The notes below the pieces were generated by a model, which saw only the letters and a program-made list of their open reading frames with translations, did no database searches and was not told the DNA's origin. The position numbers and the translations under genes are program-made. 64,000 nt of DNA. Source: an uncultured Alphaproteobacteria bacterium (GTDB lineage Bacteria > Pseudomonadota > Alphaproteobacteria > Rhodobacterales > Rhodobacteraceae). The DNA lies in the NCBI GenBank assembly GCA_902574225.1, contig CACGMO010000012.1, positions 1-64,000 on the forward strand, given 5' to 3'. Shown piece after piece: positions 28,932 through 42,564 of the stretch. Position 1 is the first letter of the stretch. Each line of letters opens with the position of its first letter.

Positions 28932-29984
28932 TTACAGTTCTCTAGGAACTAATACCCAGTAATCAAAATCTAAAACTGTAGTTGGTAAATATCTCCCATC
29001 ATCACTCTTTACTTTCATGCTATGGTTTTTTTCTTTTGTACCCACACTTCTTAGTCTTAGAGCTGCTATGTTCCGAACATTAAGATCGATCTTTTCCAGA
29101 ACTTCTGACCAGCAATATATGGTATCCTCAGCAAATGCTGGATTAGCATGGGTACCACCGTTAATCCCCACGATCAATTGCGCATTTTCTAGGCCGTTAA
29201 AACTTAATGCTCTAACCAAAGATATTATGTGGCCTCCATAAATAAGTCTCTTTTTATCCTCACGAGCATTGATATCAAAATGCACTTTCGAATTATTTTG
29301 CCATAGTCGGGTTGCAAAAAGATGATCCGCTTCACATATGGTATTGCCATCAATGTGATCAATCAGTTCACCTACATGATAATCAATAAAGCTTTTTTTT
29401 GATCCTGCTGCATTTGAGTCATATTTTGTAAAATCAAGCTGCTCAGGAACATTTAGCTCGCTTCCATCTAATGAAGTATTCAGATGGGGTATATTCGAGG
29501 GAGTCTCTTCGACACCAACAAATCTCTTTTTTACCATGACCCATCTTTTGTATTCTAAAATGGTTTCTCCAGTTGAGTTTTGTCCTTTTGTCTTCACATA
29601 AACAATTCCTGTTTTTCCATTTGAGTTTTGCTTAAGACCGATGATCTCGGATGTAACTGATAAGGTATCTCCTGAAAAAACCATATTAGAAAATGTACCC
29701 TCTGCATACCCAAGATTAGCCACAGCATTTATAGATATGTCTGGTACCGTTTTGCCAAAGACAGTATGGAAAACGATTAAATCATCTAGAGGACGATCTT
29801 TTAATCCACAATTTCTTGCAAATTCTGCTGAGGACTGAAGGGCAAACCTTGTTGGATATATTGAAATATAAAGAGACGCATCTGCCTCGGTCAGAGTTCT
29901 GGGCGTTGCGTGCGTTATAATATCTCCTACAGCATAATCCTCAAAAAAACGGCCTAAATTATTATTATGATCACTCAAATTCAA
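28932..29984 (-). CDS. mch: Mesaconyl-CoA (C1) hydratase, double MaoC-domain family
   Basis: 350 aa; GRFFEDYAVGDIITHATPRTLTEADASLYISIYPTRFALQSSAEFA; EMC-pathway context. Confidence 0.88.
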   Translation of the reverse strand: MNLSDHNNNLGRFFEDYAVGDIITHATPRTLTEADASLYISIYPTRFALQSSAEFARNCGLKDRPLDDLIVFHTVFGKTVPDISINAVANLGYAEGTFSNMVFSGDTLSVTSEIIGLKQNSNGKTGIVYVKTKGQNSTGETILEYKRWVMVKKRFVGVEETPSNIPHLNTSLDGSELNVPEQLDFTKYDSNAAGSKKSFIDYHVGELIDHIDGNTICEADHLFATRLWQNNSKVHFDINAREDKKRLIYGGHIISLVRALSFNGLENAQLIVGINGGTHANPAFAEDTIYCWSEVLEKIDLNVRNIAALRLRSVGTKEKNHSMKVKSDDGRYLPTTVLDFDYWVLVPREL

Positions 29985-30883
29985 CTCATACTCTGGATCA
30001 TTTTCATTTTACTTATTAATGCAAGTGACTGCTTTACATGTAATTCTTCAACTAGAACTCCCTCAACAGTTGTTACACCACTTTTTTCTTCTTTTGCTTT
30101 TTCGTAAGCCTCGATTATTTTATTAGCTAGATCAATTTCTTTTTCAGTGGGAGAAAAAACGGCATTTGTTATACCAATTTGATTTGGATGAATAAGTGTT
30201 TTACCATCATACCCCATATTTTTGCCTTCTTCAGCCTCAGAGCGCAAACCCTCTTCATCTGATATCCCATTAAAGACCCCATCCAACGTAATAACATTGT
30301 ATGCCTTTGCTGTTAATATAATTGAGCCGAGAGCATACAACAGCCCTGCTCGACCGGTTTGTTTAGGAAGAACGAGCTCTTTTGCAAGGTCATTAGTTCC
30401 TACAACTATCCCACCGATGTTAGAAAATTCTTCCAAAATCTTACCCAAATTCAACACGCATTTTGGGGTTTCAGCCATTATCCAAATCTCAGGAGGCTTT
30501 TTAAAATTCAACTCTTCAAGTCTTTTCTGAATCAACAACATATCAGAAACCTCTGAAACTTTTGGGAATAAAATACCATCCGTCCCACTTTTTTGAAGAC
30601 ACTCCAAATCCATATTCGCCCAAACTGTATCCATTGAATTAATTCTGGTAAGAATCTTTTTTCCCCTGTAATCAGCTTTTTCGTTCGATAATACATTTAA
30701 AATCAAATCCCTCGCTCGCTCCTTATTATCAGGTGAAACAGCATCCTCCATATCAAATATAAAAAGGTCTGCCGGTAGAGACTTCGCCTTTTCAAGAGCT
30801 CTCTCGTTTGAGCCCGGCATATACAAGGCGGATCGATGTGGATAAAATTCTGACATAACTTTAGGCCCTCTCAAATATTTCAA
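29981..30883 (-). CDS. HpcH/HpaI-CitE family CoA-ester lyase/thioesterase ((S)-malyl-CoA thioesterase or beta-methylmalyl-CoA lyase)
   Basis: 300 aa; HRSALYMPGSNERALEKAKSLPADLFIFDMEDAVSPDNKERARD; overlaps mch by 4 bp. Confidence 0.85.
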   Translation of the reverse strand: MKYLRGPKVMSEFYPHRSALYMPGSNERALEKAKSLPADLFIFDMEDAVSPDNKERARDLILNVLSNEKADYRGKKILTRINSMDTVWANMDLECLQKSGTDGILFPKVSEVSDMLLIQKRLEELNFKKPPEIWIMAETPKCVLNLGKILEEFSNIGGIVVGTNDLAKELVLPKQTGRAGLLYALGSIILTAKAYNVITLDGVFNGISDEEGLRSEAEEGKNMGYDGKTLIHPNQIGITNAVFSPTEKEIDLANKIIEAYEKAKEEKSGVTTVEGVLVEELHVKQSLALISKMKMIQSMS

Positions 30884-31002
30884 AAATATATAATCTAATA
30901 TTTCAATAAATAAGTTTGAAATTCATAAAAAATTATTTTACTTTTTGACTCAAGCTTTATCTACAAATATTTCGAAATAATTTTCCATTAGATCAAAGAT
31001 AA

Positions 31003-32001
<999 letters not shown>

Positions 32002-32021
32002 ATTGTAAAGAAGGGGGGCAA

Positions 32022-33224
32022 ATGAACATACACGAATTTCAGGGAAAATCATTGCTTAGTCAATTCGATATTCCAGTTCAGCCTGGAATTGTCTTAGATT
32101 TACAGAGCAATTTGACTTCTCTCAAAACACTTGCCGAACAAGCAGGTGAAGAACCTGTATTTGCGGTAAAAGCACAGATCCATGCTGGGGGGCGCGGAAA
32201 GGGGAAGTTTAAAGAAAATGATGCCGGTGATGGTGGGGGTGTTAGAATTTCAAAAAGTGCTAATGATGCGCTTGAACAAGCGTATAAAATGTTGGGTAAA
32301 ACGCTAGTTACAAAACAAACTGGGCATGGTGGTAAGACTGTCAACAAAGTATACGTCGAACTAGGATGTAGTATAGTTAAAGAATTTTACCTGGCGCTTT
32401 TGGTTGATCGGTCTTCCAGTTCTGTGTCATTTGTATGCTCTAGGAAAGGCGGAATGGATATTGAAAAGGTAGCGGAGGAAAATCCTACTGATATTGTAAC
32501 AATTATTGTTGATCCCGCCGAAGGATTTTCTGACCACCATGGAAGAAAAATAGCTTTTGCATTGGGCTTAAAGGATGCCGCTTATAAGCAATGCGTTAAA
32601 ATGACACGAAACCTCTACAATCTTTTTATCGAGAAAAATTGCGATATGATTGAGATTAATCCTTTAATAACGACCAAAGATAATTCCTTAATCTGTCTCG
32701 ATTGCAAAATGAGCTTCGATAGCAATGCTCTTTTCAAAAACAAGGATTTAGAAACTTTAAGGGACATTACTGAAGAAGATCCAAAAGAGTTAGAAGCATC
32801 AAAGTTTGATCTCAATTATATATCGTTAGATGGAGAGATTGGTTGCATGGTAAATGGTGCCGGATTAGCTATGGCGACAATGGATATAATTAAACTAAAT
32901 GGTTCTGAGCCAGCGAACTTTCTAGATGTCGGTGGGGGAGCAACAAAGGAAAAGGTTACGGAAGCTTTTAAAATAATCACATCAGATAGGAATGTTAAAG
33001 GAATATTAGTTAACATCTTTGGTGGAATAATGCGTTGTGATGTGATTGCTGAAGGAGTGGTTCAAGCTACCAAAGAAGTAGGATTAAAAGTTCCACTGGT
33101 AGTAAGACTTGAAGGAACAAATGTCGATGAAGGAAAAGAAATTATTGAGCAAAGCGGCTTAAACGTAATCACTGCGGACAATTTAAATGATGCCGCGGCT
33201 AAAATAGTTGCGCATATAAAGTGA
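32022..33224 (+). CDS. sucC: Succinyl-CoA synthetase beta subunit
   Basis: 400 aa; [39 protein letters not shown]. Confidence 0.97.
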   Translation: MNIHEFQGKSLLSQFDIPVQPGIVLDLQSNLTSLKTLAEQAGEEPVFAVKAQIHAGGRGKGKFKENDAGDGGGVRISKSANDALEQAYKMLGKTLVTKQTGHGGKTVNKVYVELGCSIVKEFYLALLVDRSSSSVSFVCSRKGGMDIEKVAEENPTDIVTIIVDPAEGFSDHHGRKIAFALGLKDAAYKQCVKMTRNLYNLFIEKNCDMIEINPLITTKDNSLICLDCKMSFDSNALFKNKDLETLRDITEEDPKELEASKFDLNYISLDGEIGCMVNGAGLAMATMDIIKLNGSEPANFLDVGGGATKEKVTEAFKIITSDRNVKGILVNIFGGIMRCDVIAEGVVQATKEVGLKVPLVVRLEGTNVDEGKEIIEQSGLNVITADNLNDAAAKIVAHIK

Positions 33225-33231
33225 GCTAAAT

Positions 33232-34119
33232 ATGAGTATTTATATTAATTCAGATACTAAAGTTATTTGCCAAGGTCTTACAGGAAGCCAAGGTTCCTTC
33301 CATACAGAGCAGGCTATAAAATATGGGACAAAAATGGTAGGAGGTGTTACCCCTGGCAAAGGTGGAGGAACGCACCTCGACCTCCCCATTTATAATTCTG
33401 TGGAGGAAGCAAAGATAACAACCGGGGCGAACGCAAGCGCAATTTATGTACCACCGCCCTTCGCCGCTGACGCGATATTAGAAGCAGTTGATGCCGAAAT
33501 CGATTTAATAGTTTGCATCACAGAGGGTATACCTATTTTAGACATGATGAGAGTAAAGGCTGTTTTATCACGATCAAAATCAATTCTAATAGGGCCAAAT
33601 TGCCCAGGCGTTATAACACCGGGACAATGCAAGATTGGGATAATGCCGGGGCATATTCATAAAAAGGGAACAGTCGGTGTTGTCTCACGATCTGGAACAC
33701 TAACTTATGAAGCTGTTGATCAAACAACAAAAATTGGATTAGGTCAATCGTCTTGTATTGGTATTGGAGGTGACCCTATAAAAGGCACAGAATTCATCGA
33801 TGTGATTGATAAGTTTTTAAGCGATGATGAAACACAATCTATAATAATGATAGGAGAGATCGGTGGCAGCGCCGAGGAAGAAACTTGTGAATATTTAATA
33901 AAGGAGCGCAAAAAGGGGAGATCAAAACCGATTGCGGGTTTCATTGCTGGGAGAACAGCTCCGAAGGGAAGAAGAATGGGGCATGCCGGAGCTATAGTGG
34001 CGGGAGGTATGGGTGCCGCTGAAGATAAAATGGAAGCAATGAAAAAAGCTGGGGTTGTTGTTTCAGATAGTCCAGCCACATTAGGAGAAGCAGTACAAGA
34101 GGCAATTAAAAAAAATTAG
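33232..34119 (+). CDS. sucD: Succinyl-CoA synthetase alpha subunit
   Basis: 295 aa; [45 protein letters not shown]. Confidence 0.97.
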   Translation: MSIYINSDTKVICQGLTGSQGSFHTEQAIKYGTKMVGGVTPGKGGGTHLDLPIYNSVEEAKITTGANASAIYVPPPFAADAILEAVDAEIDLIVCITEGIPILDMMRVKAVLSRSKSILIGPNCPGVITPGQCKIGIMPGHIHKKGTVGVVSRSGTLTYEAVDQTTKIGLGQSSCIGIGGDPIKGTEFIDVIDKFLSDDETQSIIMIGEIGGSAEEETCEYLIKERKKGRSKPIAGFIAGRTAPKGRRMGHAGAIVAGGMGAAEDKMEAMKKAGVVVSDSPATLGEAVQEAIKKN

Positions 34120-34186
34120 CCAAACATTACTAGAAAATGACGATAAGTACTGTAATATTGGTAAATGAAAAATGTAGTAAATAACC

Positions 34187-37162
34187 ATGAATAAAATGGA
34201 CTCTGAAAACTCTAAAAAACCGAAAGACATCCTTAACGGAGGAAACTCAAGCTATCTTGAGTATCTACAAAATATGTATCTTAGAGACCCTAAATCGGTA
34301 GATCAATCATGGGCTTCTTTTTTTGAAACAAGCGATACTTCAGCTGAAAAAGCATCATGGTCCAGAAGTAATTGGCCTTTAAATCAAAAGCAAGATTTTG
34401 GAATACAAGATAATAGCTTTTGGAGTTCACAATCTACAGAAGCATTAGAAGAAAAAATTTTAGCCTATTCGGAAAAATCTGATTTCTTCAAAAGCACAGA
34501 TAACTTGAAAGAAAAAGTGATAGATAGCTTAAGAGCCCTTATGATTATAAGAGCTTTCAGAATAAGAGGCCATTTAAAAGCAAAGCTTGACCCACTTGAA
34601 ATCAATAGCCTGTCATATCATCCAGAACTGGATCCTAAAAACTATGGATTTGCTGAAGAAGATATGGAGCGAGAAATATATATTGATAATGTATTGGGAT
34701 TGGAAGTTGCTTCAATGAACGAGATTATATCTCTACTTGAAAGAACCTACTGTGGAACCTTTGCCCTACAGTATATGCACATCTCGAATCCAGAACAGTC
34801 AGCTTGGCTTAAAGAGCGTATTGAAGGACTGGGCAAAGAAATACAATTCACAGAAGAGGGACGAAAAGCTATATTAAACAAACTCATAGAAGCTGAAGGC
34901 TTTGAAAAATTTCTTCACGTTAAATATACAGGAACAAAAAGGTTTGGCTTAGATGGAGGAGAATCTCTGATTCCTGCCATGGAGCAAATAATTAAGAGAG
35001 GAGGAAATTTAGGAGTTCAAGAGATTGTTATAGGTATGCCTCACAGAGGGAGATTATCAATACTAGCTAATGTGATGGGCAAACCTTTTAAAGCTATTTT
35101 CAACGAGTTCCAAGGTGGGAGCTATAAACCCGAAGATGTTGATGGCTCCGGTGATGTAAAATATCATTTGGGTGCTTCGTCTGACCGAGAGTTTGATAGC
35201 AACAAAGTGCATTTATCTCTAACGGCCAATCCTTCTCACTTAGAGGCTGTTAACCCCGTTGTGTTAGGAAAAGTAAGGGCGAAGCAAGAGCAGCTCAACG
35301 ATAAAGAAAGAGAAAAGGTTCTACCTGTTTTACTCCATGGTGATGCAGCTTTTGCTGGCCAAGGTATCGTTGCTGAATGCTTTGGGCTTTCGGGTCTGAA
35401 AGGACATCGCACAGGCGGCACTATCCATATCGTCGTAAATAATCAAATTGGATTCACGACCGCACCTCTTTATTCACGGTCATCACCATACCCAACGGAT
35501 ATTGCGCTGATGGTGGAAGCACCAATTTTCCATGTTAATGGCGATGATCCGGAAGCGGTAGTTCACGCTGCAAAAGTGGCTACGGAGTTTAGACAAAAAT
35601 TTAAGAAAGACGTTGTGATTGATATTTTTTGCTACCGACGTTTTGGGCATAATGAAGGTGATGAACCTATGTTTACCCAACCTATCATGTACAAAAAAAT
35701 TAAAACGCATCCGACCGCTCTTGAATTATATTCCGGAAAACTGGAGGCAGAAGGAATACTAAGAGATGGTGAGTTGAACAAGCTAAAATCTAATTTTCAA
35801 AGCTTTTTGAATGATGAGTTCGAGGCAGGAAAAAACTACAAACCGAATAAGGCTGACTGGCTTGATGGAAAATGGTCTGGGCTCACTAAGCGACCGGACA
35901 ACTACGAAAGGGGAAAAACCTCAATAAAAAAGGATGTGTTTAAAAAAATATCAAAGGTTCTGACAACCGTCCCAAATAATTTCAAGATACACAAAACAGT
36001 TTCCAGAATGATAGAAAATAAAAAGGATACCTTAAACAAGGGAGAAGGTATTGACTGGGCAACAGCTGAAGCGCTTGCATTTGGCTCTTTGTTGAATGAG
36101 GGGTTTTCGGTTAGGCTATCTGGCCAAGATTCGAAAAGAGGAACTTTTTCCCAGAGGCATTCCGCAATTATAGATCAGGAGACTGAAGAACGTTTCTATC
36201 CTCTTTACAATATAACACAAAATTCCATTGAGTTTGGTGTCTCTAAAATAGGTGGCAAATTGGATATTAGTCAAAAAACCCAATTTGAGGTAATTGACTC
36301 CATGTTATCCGAGTACGCTGTCTTGGGTTATGAGTATGGATACTCTCTTGCGGAACCGAATTGCTTAACCCTATGGGAAGCTCAATTCGGAGATTTCGTT
36401 AATGGGGCACAGATTATGATAGATCAATTTATATCCTCAGGAGAAAAAAAATGGTTGAGAATGTCTGGGCTGGTGATGCTACTTCCTCACGGTTATGAAG
36501 GTCAAGGGCCAGAGCACTCTTCTGCCCGATTAGAAAGATTTCTTCAGGCGTGTGCAGAAGAAAATTGGATAGTGGCTAATGTTTCGACTCCGGCGAACTA
36601 TTTCCATATATTGAGACGACAAATGCTGAGGCATTTTCGAAAACCACTTGTCATAATGACACCAAAATCATTACTGAGAAATAAACTTGCTGTAAGTTCT
36701 TTGAAAGATTTTACAAATGGCTCAAGTTTCCACAGAATACTCAAAGATGACGCCGAAACATCGAATGACTTTAAGCTTTCAGACGACGGTAAAATAAAAA
36801 AAGTAGTTATTTGCTCGGGAAAGATTTATTACGAGCTTTTTATGGAAAGAAACAAGAGAAATCTAAAAGAAGTCTATATACTCAGACTTGAACAGTTGTA
36901 TCCTTTTCCCTCGCAATCAATGATTAAGGAGTTATCACGTTTTAAAAACGCTAAGATAACTTGGTGCCAGGAAGAGCCACGGAACCAGGGAGGATGGTTT
37001 TTCGTAGAACCAATACTGGAGATGATTCTAGGCCACATAAACCATAGCTCTGGAAGGGCTGATTATGCTGGACGACAGTCCGCTGCATCGCCAGCAACCG
37101 GTTTAGCAAAGCAGCACATTGAACAGCAAGGAAAACTGATTGATCAAGCTTTAGAGGTTTAA
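34187..37162 (+). CDS. sucA: 2-oxoglutarate dehydrogenase E1
   Basis: 991 aa; [65 protein letters not shown]. Confidence 0.97.
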   Translation: MNKMDSENSKKPKDILNGGNSSYLEYLQNMYLRDPKSVDQSWASFFETSDTSAEKASWSRSNWPLNQKQDFGIQDNSFWSSQSTEALEEKILAYSEKSDFFKSTDNLKEKVIDSLRALMIIRAFRIRGHLKAKLDPLEINSLSYHPELDPKNYGFAEEDMEREIYIDNVLGLEVASMNEIISLLERTYCGTFALQYMHISNPEQSAWLKERIEGLGKEIQFTEEGRKAILNKLIEAEGFEKFLHVKYTGTKRFGLDGGESLIPAMEQIIKRGGNLGVQEIVIGMPHRGRLSILANVMGKPFKAIFNEFQGGSYKPEDVDGSGDVKYHLGASSDREFDSNKVHLSLTANPSHLEAVNPVVLGKVRAKQEQLNDKEREKVLPVLLHGDAAFAGQGIVAECFGLSGLKGHRTGGTIHIVVNNQIGFTTAPLYSRSSPYPTDIALMVEAPIFHVNGDDPEAVVHAAKVATEFRQKFKKDVVIDIFCYRRFGHNEGDEPMFTQPIMYKKIKTHPTALELYSGKLEAEGILRDGELNKLKSNFQSFLNDEFEAGKNYKPNKADWLDGKWSGLTKRPDNYERGKTSIKKDVFKKISKVLTTVPNNFKIHKTVSRMIENKKDTLNKGEGIDWATAEALAFGSLLNEGFSVRLSGQDSKRGTFSQRHSAIIDQETEERFYPLYNITQNSIEFGVSKIGGKLDISQKTQFEVIDSMLSEYAVLGYEYGYSLAEPNCLTLWEAQFGDFVNGAQIMIDQFISSGEKKWLRMSGLVMLLPHGYEGQGPEHSSARLERFLQACAEENWIVANVSTPANYFHILRRQMLRHFRKPLVIMTPKSLLRNKLAVSSLKDFTNGSSFHRILKDDAETSNDFKLSDDGKIKKVVICSGKIYYELFMERNKRNLKEVYILRLEQLYPFPSQSMIKELSRFKNAKITWCQEEPRNQGGWFFVEPILEMILGHINHSSGRADYAGRQSAASPATGLAKQHIEQQGKLIDQALEV

Positions 37163-37184
37163 GGCGTTACTTAAGGGGGGTATA

Positions 37185-38348
37185 ATGATAGAGTTGAAAG
37201 TTCCTACATTAGGTGAAAGTGTGACCGAGGCAACTGTTGGCACTTGGTTTAAGAAGGCCGGCGACAACGTCGCAGTTGATGAAATGATATGCGAACTCGA
37301 AACAGACAAAGTCACTATCGAAGTACCAAGTACTATAGACGGTGTTGTGTCAAAAATTATAGTTAAGGAAGGAGAGACAGTAGAGTTAGATGCAATACTA
37401 GCTATATTAGAGGAAGGCGCAGCAGTGGCAGAGAAGAATGAAATGTCACATAATAAAACCGGCAAAAAAAATATTGCTGAAGAAACGAAAAGCGTAAAAA
37501 ATGCTCCCTCTGCAGAAAAGATCATGAAGGAAAAAAATATTGATCCGAGCTCCTTGAAAGGCTCTGGCAGAGACGGTCGGATTATGAAAGAGGACGTCAT
37601 GAGCTTGCCAATTAATCAAAATACAAAGACAAGCCTAACGCCTTCAATGGGATCGGAAGAAAAAGTAAAAATGACGAGATTAAGACAAACAATAGCTCGA
37701 AGGCTAAAAGAATCTCAAAATACGGCTGCGATGCTGACAACATACAATGAAGCGGATATGACAGCTATTCTAAGAATAAGAAGTGAATTTAAAGATCAAT
37801 TCATGTCAAAACATGGGGTTAAATTAGGGTTTATGTCATTTTTTGTAAAAGCTTGCTGTAAGGCCCTAGAAGAAGTACCCGAGGTTAATGCCCAAATAGA
37901 TGGGGACTACATAATATACAAACAATACGTCAATATGGGAGTAGCGGTGGGAACAGATAACGGTTTAGTTGTACCGGTTTTAAAAAATGCTGATGCCATG
38001 AGCTTCTCTGATATTGAAAAGGAAATTAATAAGATGGGCTTACTAGCAAGAGATGGTAAGCTATCTATGGCAGATATGACTGGAGGAACTTTCACTATAT
38101 CTAACGGCGGTATATATGGATCTCTAATGTCTTCGCCTATTCTAAATTCACCTGAGTCAGGTATACTTGGAATGCATAAAATTCAAGAAAGACCGATGGC
38201 TATTGATGGAAAAATTGAGATACTGCCTATGATGTATCTTGCCCTTAGTTATGACCATCGTATTGTAGATGGAAAGGGTGCTGTTACATTTCTAGTCAGA
38301 GTAAAAGAAAACTTGGAAGATCCACGTCGATTGTTGATTGATCTATAA
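37185..38348 (+). CDS. sucB: 2-oxoglutarate dehydrogenase E2 (dihydrolipoyl succinyltransferase)
   Basis: 387 aa; lipoyl motif [13 protein letters not shown]; catalytic [17 protein letters not shown]. Confidence 0.97.
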   Translation: MIELKVPTLGESVTEATVGTWFKKAGDNVAVDEMICELETDKVTIEVPSTIDGVVSKIIVKEGETVELDAILAILEEGAAVAEKNEMSHNKTGKKNIAEETKSVKNAPSAEKIMKEKNIDPSSLKGSGRDGRIMKEDVMSLPINQNTKTSLTPSMGSEEKVKMTRLRQTIARRLKESQNTAAMLTTYNEADMTAILRIRSEFKDQFMSKHGVKLGFMSFFVKACCKALEEVPEVNAQIDGDYIIYKQYVNMGVAVGTDNGLVVPVLKNADAMSFSDIEKEINKMGLLARDGKLSMADMTGGTFTISNGGIYGSLMSSPILNSPESGILGMHKIQERPMAIDGKIEILPMMYLALSYDHRIVDGKGAVTFLVRVKENLEDPRRLLIDL

Positions 38349-38369
38349 ATTTTAAATTAAGGATTTCAA

Positions 38370-39758
38370 ATGGAAAAATTCGATGCGATAGTTATTGGCA
38401 GTGGCCCTGGCGGATATGTGTGCGCAATAAAACTAGCGCAGCTCGGAATAAAAGTTGCTTGTGTTGAGGGGAATAGTTCACTTGGAGGTACCTGTTTAAA
38501 TGTAGGGTGTATTCCATCAAAAGCACTACTTAATGCTTCCCACAACTATCACAACTCAATAGAAAATTTTTCTAAAATGGGAATAGAGGTAGATCCACCT
38601 GTTGTGAACTGGGGTAAAATGCTCAGCTACAAAGAGAGTATGATAAAGGATAATACTAAGGGGATAGAGTACCTATTTAAAAAAAATAAAATTACTTTAA
38701 TAAATGGTTGGGCTAGCTTTATCGATCAAAATACAATCAGTGTTGATAATAAAAATTTTGAGGCAACCTATTTCGTTATTGCTACTGGCTCCGAGGCTTC
38801 TAGTCTTAAGAACATTGAATTTGACGAACAAGTGATCGTGTCTTCAACCGGCGCATTGGAATTAAAAAAAATCCCAGAAAAAATGATAATTGTTGGTGCA
38901 GGTGTTATTGGTTTGGAAATGGGTTCAATTTACAGTCGTCTTGGAACTGAAGTAACGGTTGTTGAATTCTTTGATAAAGTTTTAAATGGCATGGACCTTG
39001 ATATATCAAAAAACTTTAAATCTATATTGCAAAAACAAGGTTTTAAGTTCCACTTGAATAGCTCTGTTTCGATGATAAAAAAAGAAAAAAAAGGCGTGAA
39101 AGTTACTTTTAAGCAAGTAAATTCCCATGATCAAAATGAATTATCTGCGGATGTTGTTTTAGTGGCTACGGGAAGAAAACCTTATACTAAAAACCTCAAA
39201 CTCGAAAACATCGGAGTAACTTTGAACCCTAAAGGACAAATTGAAACTGATAACAATTGGAGAACAACTGCAACAAATATATTTGCTTTAGGTGATGTGA
39301 CATCAGGACCAATGTTAGCCCACAAAGCAGAAGAAGAAGGTATAGCCGTTGCTGAAATAATCGCGGGACAAGCTGGTCATGTGAATTTTCAAGTAATTCC
39401 GAGCGTTGTTTATACTGATCCAGAGGTTGCTGCTGTTGGCAAAACAGAAAATGAATTAAAAGAAGAAGGTAGACAAATTAAAGTTGGAAAATTTTCATTT
39501 ATGGGTAATGGTCGCGCAAAGACAGTTTTTTCTAGTAACGGTTTTGTAAAAATTATAGCCGACTCAAATAATGATAGAATTCTCGGAGCTCACATCATTG
39601 GGCCTGCTGCCGGTGATCTTATACATGAAGTATGCATGGCAATGGAATTTGGTGCGAGTACCGAAGATTTAGCAAGGACGTGCCATGCTCACCCAACTTT
39701 TTCAGAGGCGGTACGGGAGGCTGCACTTGCTTGCGGGTTGGGTGCAATTCACTCTTAA
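38370..39758 (+). CDS. lpdA: Dihydrolipoyl dehydrogenase
   Basis: 462 aa; [52 protein letters not shown]. Confidence 0.97.
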   Translation: MEKFDAIVIGSGPGGYVCAIKLAQLGIKVACVEGNSSLGGTCLNVGCIPSKALLNASHNYHNSIENFSKMGIEVDPPVVNWGKMLSYKESMIKDNTKGIEYLFKKNKITLINGWASFIDQNTISVDNKNFEATYFVIATGSEASSLKNIEFDEQVIVSSTGALELKKIPEKMIIVGAGVIGLEMGSIYSRLGTEVTVVEFFDKVLNGMDLDISKNFKSILQKQGFKFHLNSSVSMIKKEKKGVKVTFKQVNSHDQNELSADVVLVATGRKPYTKNLKLENIGVTLNPKGQIETDNNWRTTATNIFALGDVTSGPMLAHKAEEEGIAVAEIIAGQAGHVNFQVIPSVVYTDPEVAAVGKTENELKEEGRQIKVGKFSFMGNGRAKTVFSSNGFVKIIADSNNDRILGAHIIGPAAGDLIHEVCMAMEFGASTEDLARTCHAHPTFSEAVREAALACGLGAIHS

Positions 39759-39847
39759 TATTTTGAAACTCTGTATTTAATTTCTTGCAAATCATTTAAC
39801 AAACATTTATCAACATCCAAGGCAATTAACAGCTAGGAGAGAAGGTA

Positions 39848-40192
39848 ATGGCAAAAGAAGAATGGGGGACAAAAAGAATGTGTCCCGAGACTGGTAAACG
39901 CTTTTATGATCTTAATAATAGTCCTGTGATAAGCCCTTATACCGGCAAAGAACTTATACTTGATAAATCTTCATCTGAAAAAACCAAGGTAACGAGAAAA
40001 AGCGAAGAAAATATCAATGATGCAAAGTTTGAAGAGTCAGAAGAATTGTTGACTATTGAGGATGATCTCATATTAGGTGAGGGGGAAGATTCATCCGAAT
40101 TAGATGATGAGCTTTTAGAAGATGACGATCAAGATACAGTTCCGTTAGAAGAGATTACCGATGTAGCGTCTACAGACGGCGAAGAAAACTAA
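39848..40192 (+). CDS. TIGR02300 / FYDLN-acid domain protein
   Basis: 114 aa; KEEWGTKRMCPETGKRFYDLNNSPVISPYTGKE followed by a highly acidic tail. Confidence 0.85.
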   Translation: MAKEEWGTKRMCPETGKRFYDLNNSPVISPYTGKELILDKSSSEKTKVTRKSEENINDAKFEESEELLTIEDDLILGEGEDSSELDDELLEDDDQDTVPLEEITDVASTDGEEN

Positions 40193-40237
40193 TTTTAAAC
40201 TAATTGTTTTAGTGTTAAACTTCGACAAAAAGAAAAA

Positions 40238-40313
<76 letters not shown>

Positions 40314-40321
40314 AGAAGAAA

Positions 40322-40627
40322 ATGAAACAAGCGCGTTTTGAAAAAGTAGAGCTCAATCAAATTTTACAACTTTATGGTGTTATGGTATCACAGGGATTAT
40401 GGAAAGATTATAGTATCTCTTTTTTGAAAGAATTTGTGGTTTTTTCTGTCTACAGAAAAAATTCTGATTGGGCCCTCTTCAGTATTAAGAAAACACCCAA
40501 AAATTCAAAATACGGAAGAATGTATTCCTTAGTAGCAATGGATGGAAGAATACTGAAGTGTTCCAATGATTTAAAATCCACTCTAAGAGTATTAAAACAT
40601 AAAGAACTTAAGCTGAATTTAGTCTAG
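40322..40627 (+). CDS. DUF2794 family protein
   Basis: MKQARFEKVELNQILQLYGVMVSQGLWKDYSISFLKEFVVFSVYRK; the ORF-track start at 40265 lies inside the tRNA, so ATG 40322 is used. Confidence 0.8.
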   Translation: MKQARFEKVELNQILQLYGVMVSQGLWKDYSISFLKEFVVFSVYRKNSDWALFSIKKTPKNSKYGRMYSLVAMDGRILKCSNDLKSTLRVLKHKELKLNLV

Positions 40628-40643
40628 GAGTAAATGGCACATA

Positions 40644-42230
40644 ATGCGAGACTTTCAAAAACCTGAACGCTCTGAAGTATTTTCATCAAATGGGATGATA
40701 GCTACTTCTCACCCCCTAGCTGCAAAAATAGGACTTGACGCCATGAGTAAAGGAGGAAACGCGATCGATGCCGCTGTTACTAGTGCCCTTATGCTGGTTT
40801 TATGTGAACCACAGTCTACTGGACTATTTGGAGATGCATTTGCAATTATTAAAACAAAAAAATCTAAAAACATCATTGGTTTAAATGGGTCTGGGAGGGC
40901 ACCAATGAATTTGTCTAGTGACACTTTGCTGTCTGAAAACATGGAAAATATTCCTTTAAATAGCGCCCACTCTGTTACTGTTCCGGGTGCAGTATCTCTA
41001 TTTGAAGAGGTTGCAAATAAATTTGGTAATTTAGGTTTAAAAGAACTATGTGCCCAACCAATAAAGTATGCTGAAGAAGGTGTAGTAGTCAGCCCCCGTG
41101 TTTCCTTTGACTGGGAAACACATAGAGAGAAGCTTATTGGATCCTCTGAGAAGTTTTATCTTAGTTCTGGGAGACCATATAGAGCTGGTTCTTTATTTAG
41201 AGCACCTATGCAGGCAGAAGTATTAAGACAAATAGCAGCTCAGGGCTCAAAGGGTTTTTATCAGTCAGATATTACAGTTGACCTTGTAAACTCTTTACGG
41301 GAGTTAGGCGGGGTACATACCCTTGCTGATTTCGAAGATGTTAGTGTTCAATATGTCGATCCAATATATGCAGAACTTAAAGACGGAAGTACATTAATCG
41401 AGTTGCCTCCAAATGGACAGGGTATAACTGCTATAATGATGAAAAAATTAATGGAATTATGTCATATTGAGCGAGTTAAAGCTGACTCCTTTGAAAGAGT
41501 TCACTTAGAGGCTGAAATAGCTAAAATAGCATATTCTGCGAGAAATAATTTTATTGGAGATCCAAATTTTTCAAAAATTAAACAAAATATATTTACAGAT
41601 GAAACCTATTTAAAACAATTGTCGAAAGAGATCTCCTTAGGAGAATTATTAAGCGATAATCTCGAAGATGACTTTTTTGTGCGAAATAAAGATACTGTCT
41701 TAATATGTGCAGCTGATAACGAGGGAAATGCTATATCTCTCATTTTCTCGACTTTTCATGCGTTTGGATCAGGGCTATGTTCTAGAAAATATGGACTACT
41801 TTTTCATAATCGTGGCGCTGGCTTTACTTTAAAGAAAAATCACCCAAATGAATTATTAGGTGGCAAAAGACCTCTACACACAATAATCCCTGCTATTCTA
41901 CAAGAAAAAAACGGCAGCATAATGCCATTTGGGGTTATGGGTGGTCAATACCAAGCTAATGGTCATGCAAGAGTTCTAAGTAATATAAAAGACTATGGCA
42001 TGGAATTTCAAGAGGCCTTAAACTTTCCAAGAAGCTTTTATTTTGATGGTGTATTAAACTTGGAGAGGGGTTACCCAAAAGCTACAAAAGAAAAACTAGC
42101 CGATATGGGATATAAAGTTGTGGAGGCAACTATCCCCATAGGCGGTGCTCAATTGGTACGATTTGACTCTTCTGGCGTTCTTATAGGTGCATCGGACCCT
42201 AGGAAAGACGGCTGTGCGCTAGGGTATTAA
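40644..42230 (+). CDS. Gamma-glutamyltransferase family protein
   Basis: 528 aa; GMIATSHPLAAKIGLDAMSKGGNAIDAAVTSALMLVLCEPQSTG; PNGQGITAIMM. Confidence 0.9.
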   Translation: MRDFQKPERSEVFSSNGMIATSHPLAAKIGLDAMSKGGNAIDAAVTSALMLVLCEPQSTGLFGDAFAIIKTKKSKNIIGLNGSGRAPMNLSSDTLLSENMENIPLNSAHSVTVPGAVSLFEEVANKFGNLGLKELCAQPIKYAEEGVVVSPRVSFDWETHREKLIGSSEKFYLSSGRPYRAGSLFRAPMQAEVLRQIAAQGSKGFYQSDITVDLVNSLRELGGVHTLADFEDVSVQYVDPIYAELKDGSTLIELPPNGQGITAIMMKKLMELCHIERVKADSFERVHLEAEIAKIAYSARNNFIGDPNFSKIKQNIFTDETYLKQLSKEISLGELLSDNLEDDFFVRNKDTVLICAADNEGNAISLIFSTFHAFGSGLCSRKYGLLFHNRGAGFTLKKNHPNELLGGKRPLHTIIPAILQEKNGSIMPFGVMGGQYQANGHARVLSNIKDYGMEFQEALNFPRSFYFDGVLNLERGYPKATKEKLADMGYKVVEATIPIGGAQLVRFDSSGVLIGASDPRKDGCALGY

Positions 42231-42237
42231 TTAGCTA

Positions 42238-42564
42238 TCAATGCATTATATCAGATAAAAGATATCTTCCTTCGGACAAGCTACCGAATATTTGCTTCAC
42301 CTCAGGGTGCCCAATTGGTTCTCCACTGTCATCGTAGAGTAAGTTTTGTTCAGACACGTAGGCGATATAATAGCTTGAATCGTTCTCAGCCAAAAGATGG
42401 TAAAATGGTTGATCCTTTTTAGGTCTATGATTTTCTGGGATAGAGTTCCACCATTCTTCCGTATTATCAAAAGTAGGATCTACATCAAATATAACTCCTC
42501 TAAAAGGGTGTATTCGATGTTTTACGACCTCGCCTATTGAAAATTTTGCATTTCTATTAAGCAT
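42238..42564 (-). CDS. hspQ: Heat shock protein HspQ (YccV-like)
   Basis: 108 aa; FSIGEVVKHRIHPFRGVIFDVDPTFDNTEEWW...QPFYHLLAEND...YVSEQNLLYDDSGEPIGHPEV. Confidence 0.93.
   Translation of the reverse strand: MLNRNAKFSIGEVVKHRIHPFRGVIFDVDPTFDNTEEWWNSIPENHRPKKDQPFYHLLAENDSSYYIAYVSEQNLLYDDSGEPIGHPEVKQIFGSLSEGRYLLSDIMH

Noticed and set aside
37151-37600. 149 aa minus-strand ORF opposite sucB
   Set aside because: Antisense to the lipoyl domain of SucB; no support.
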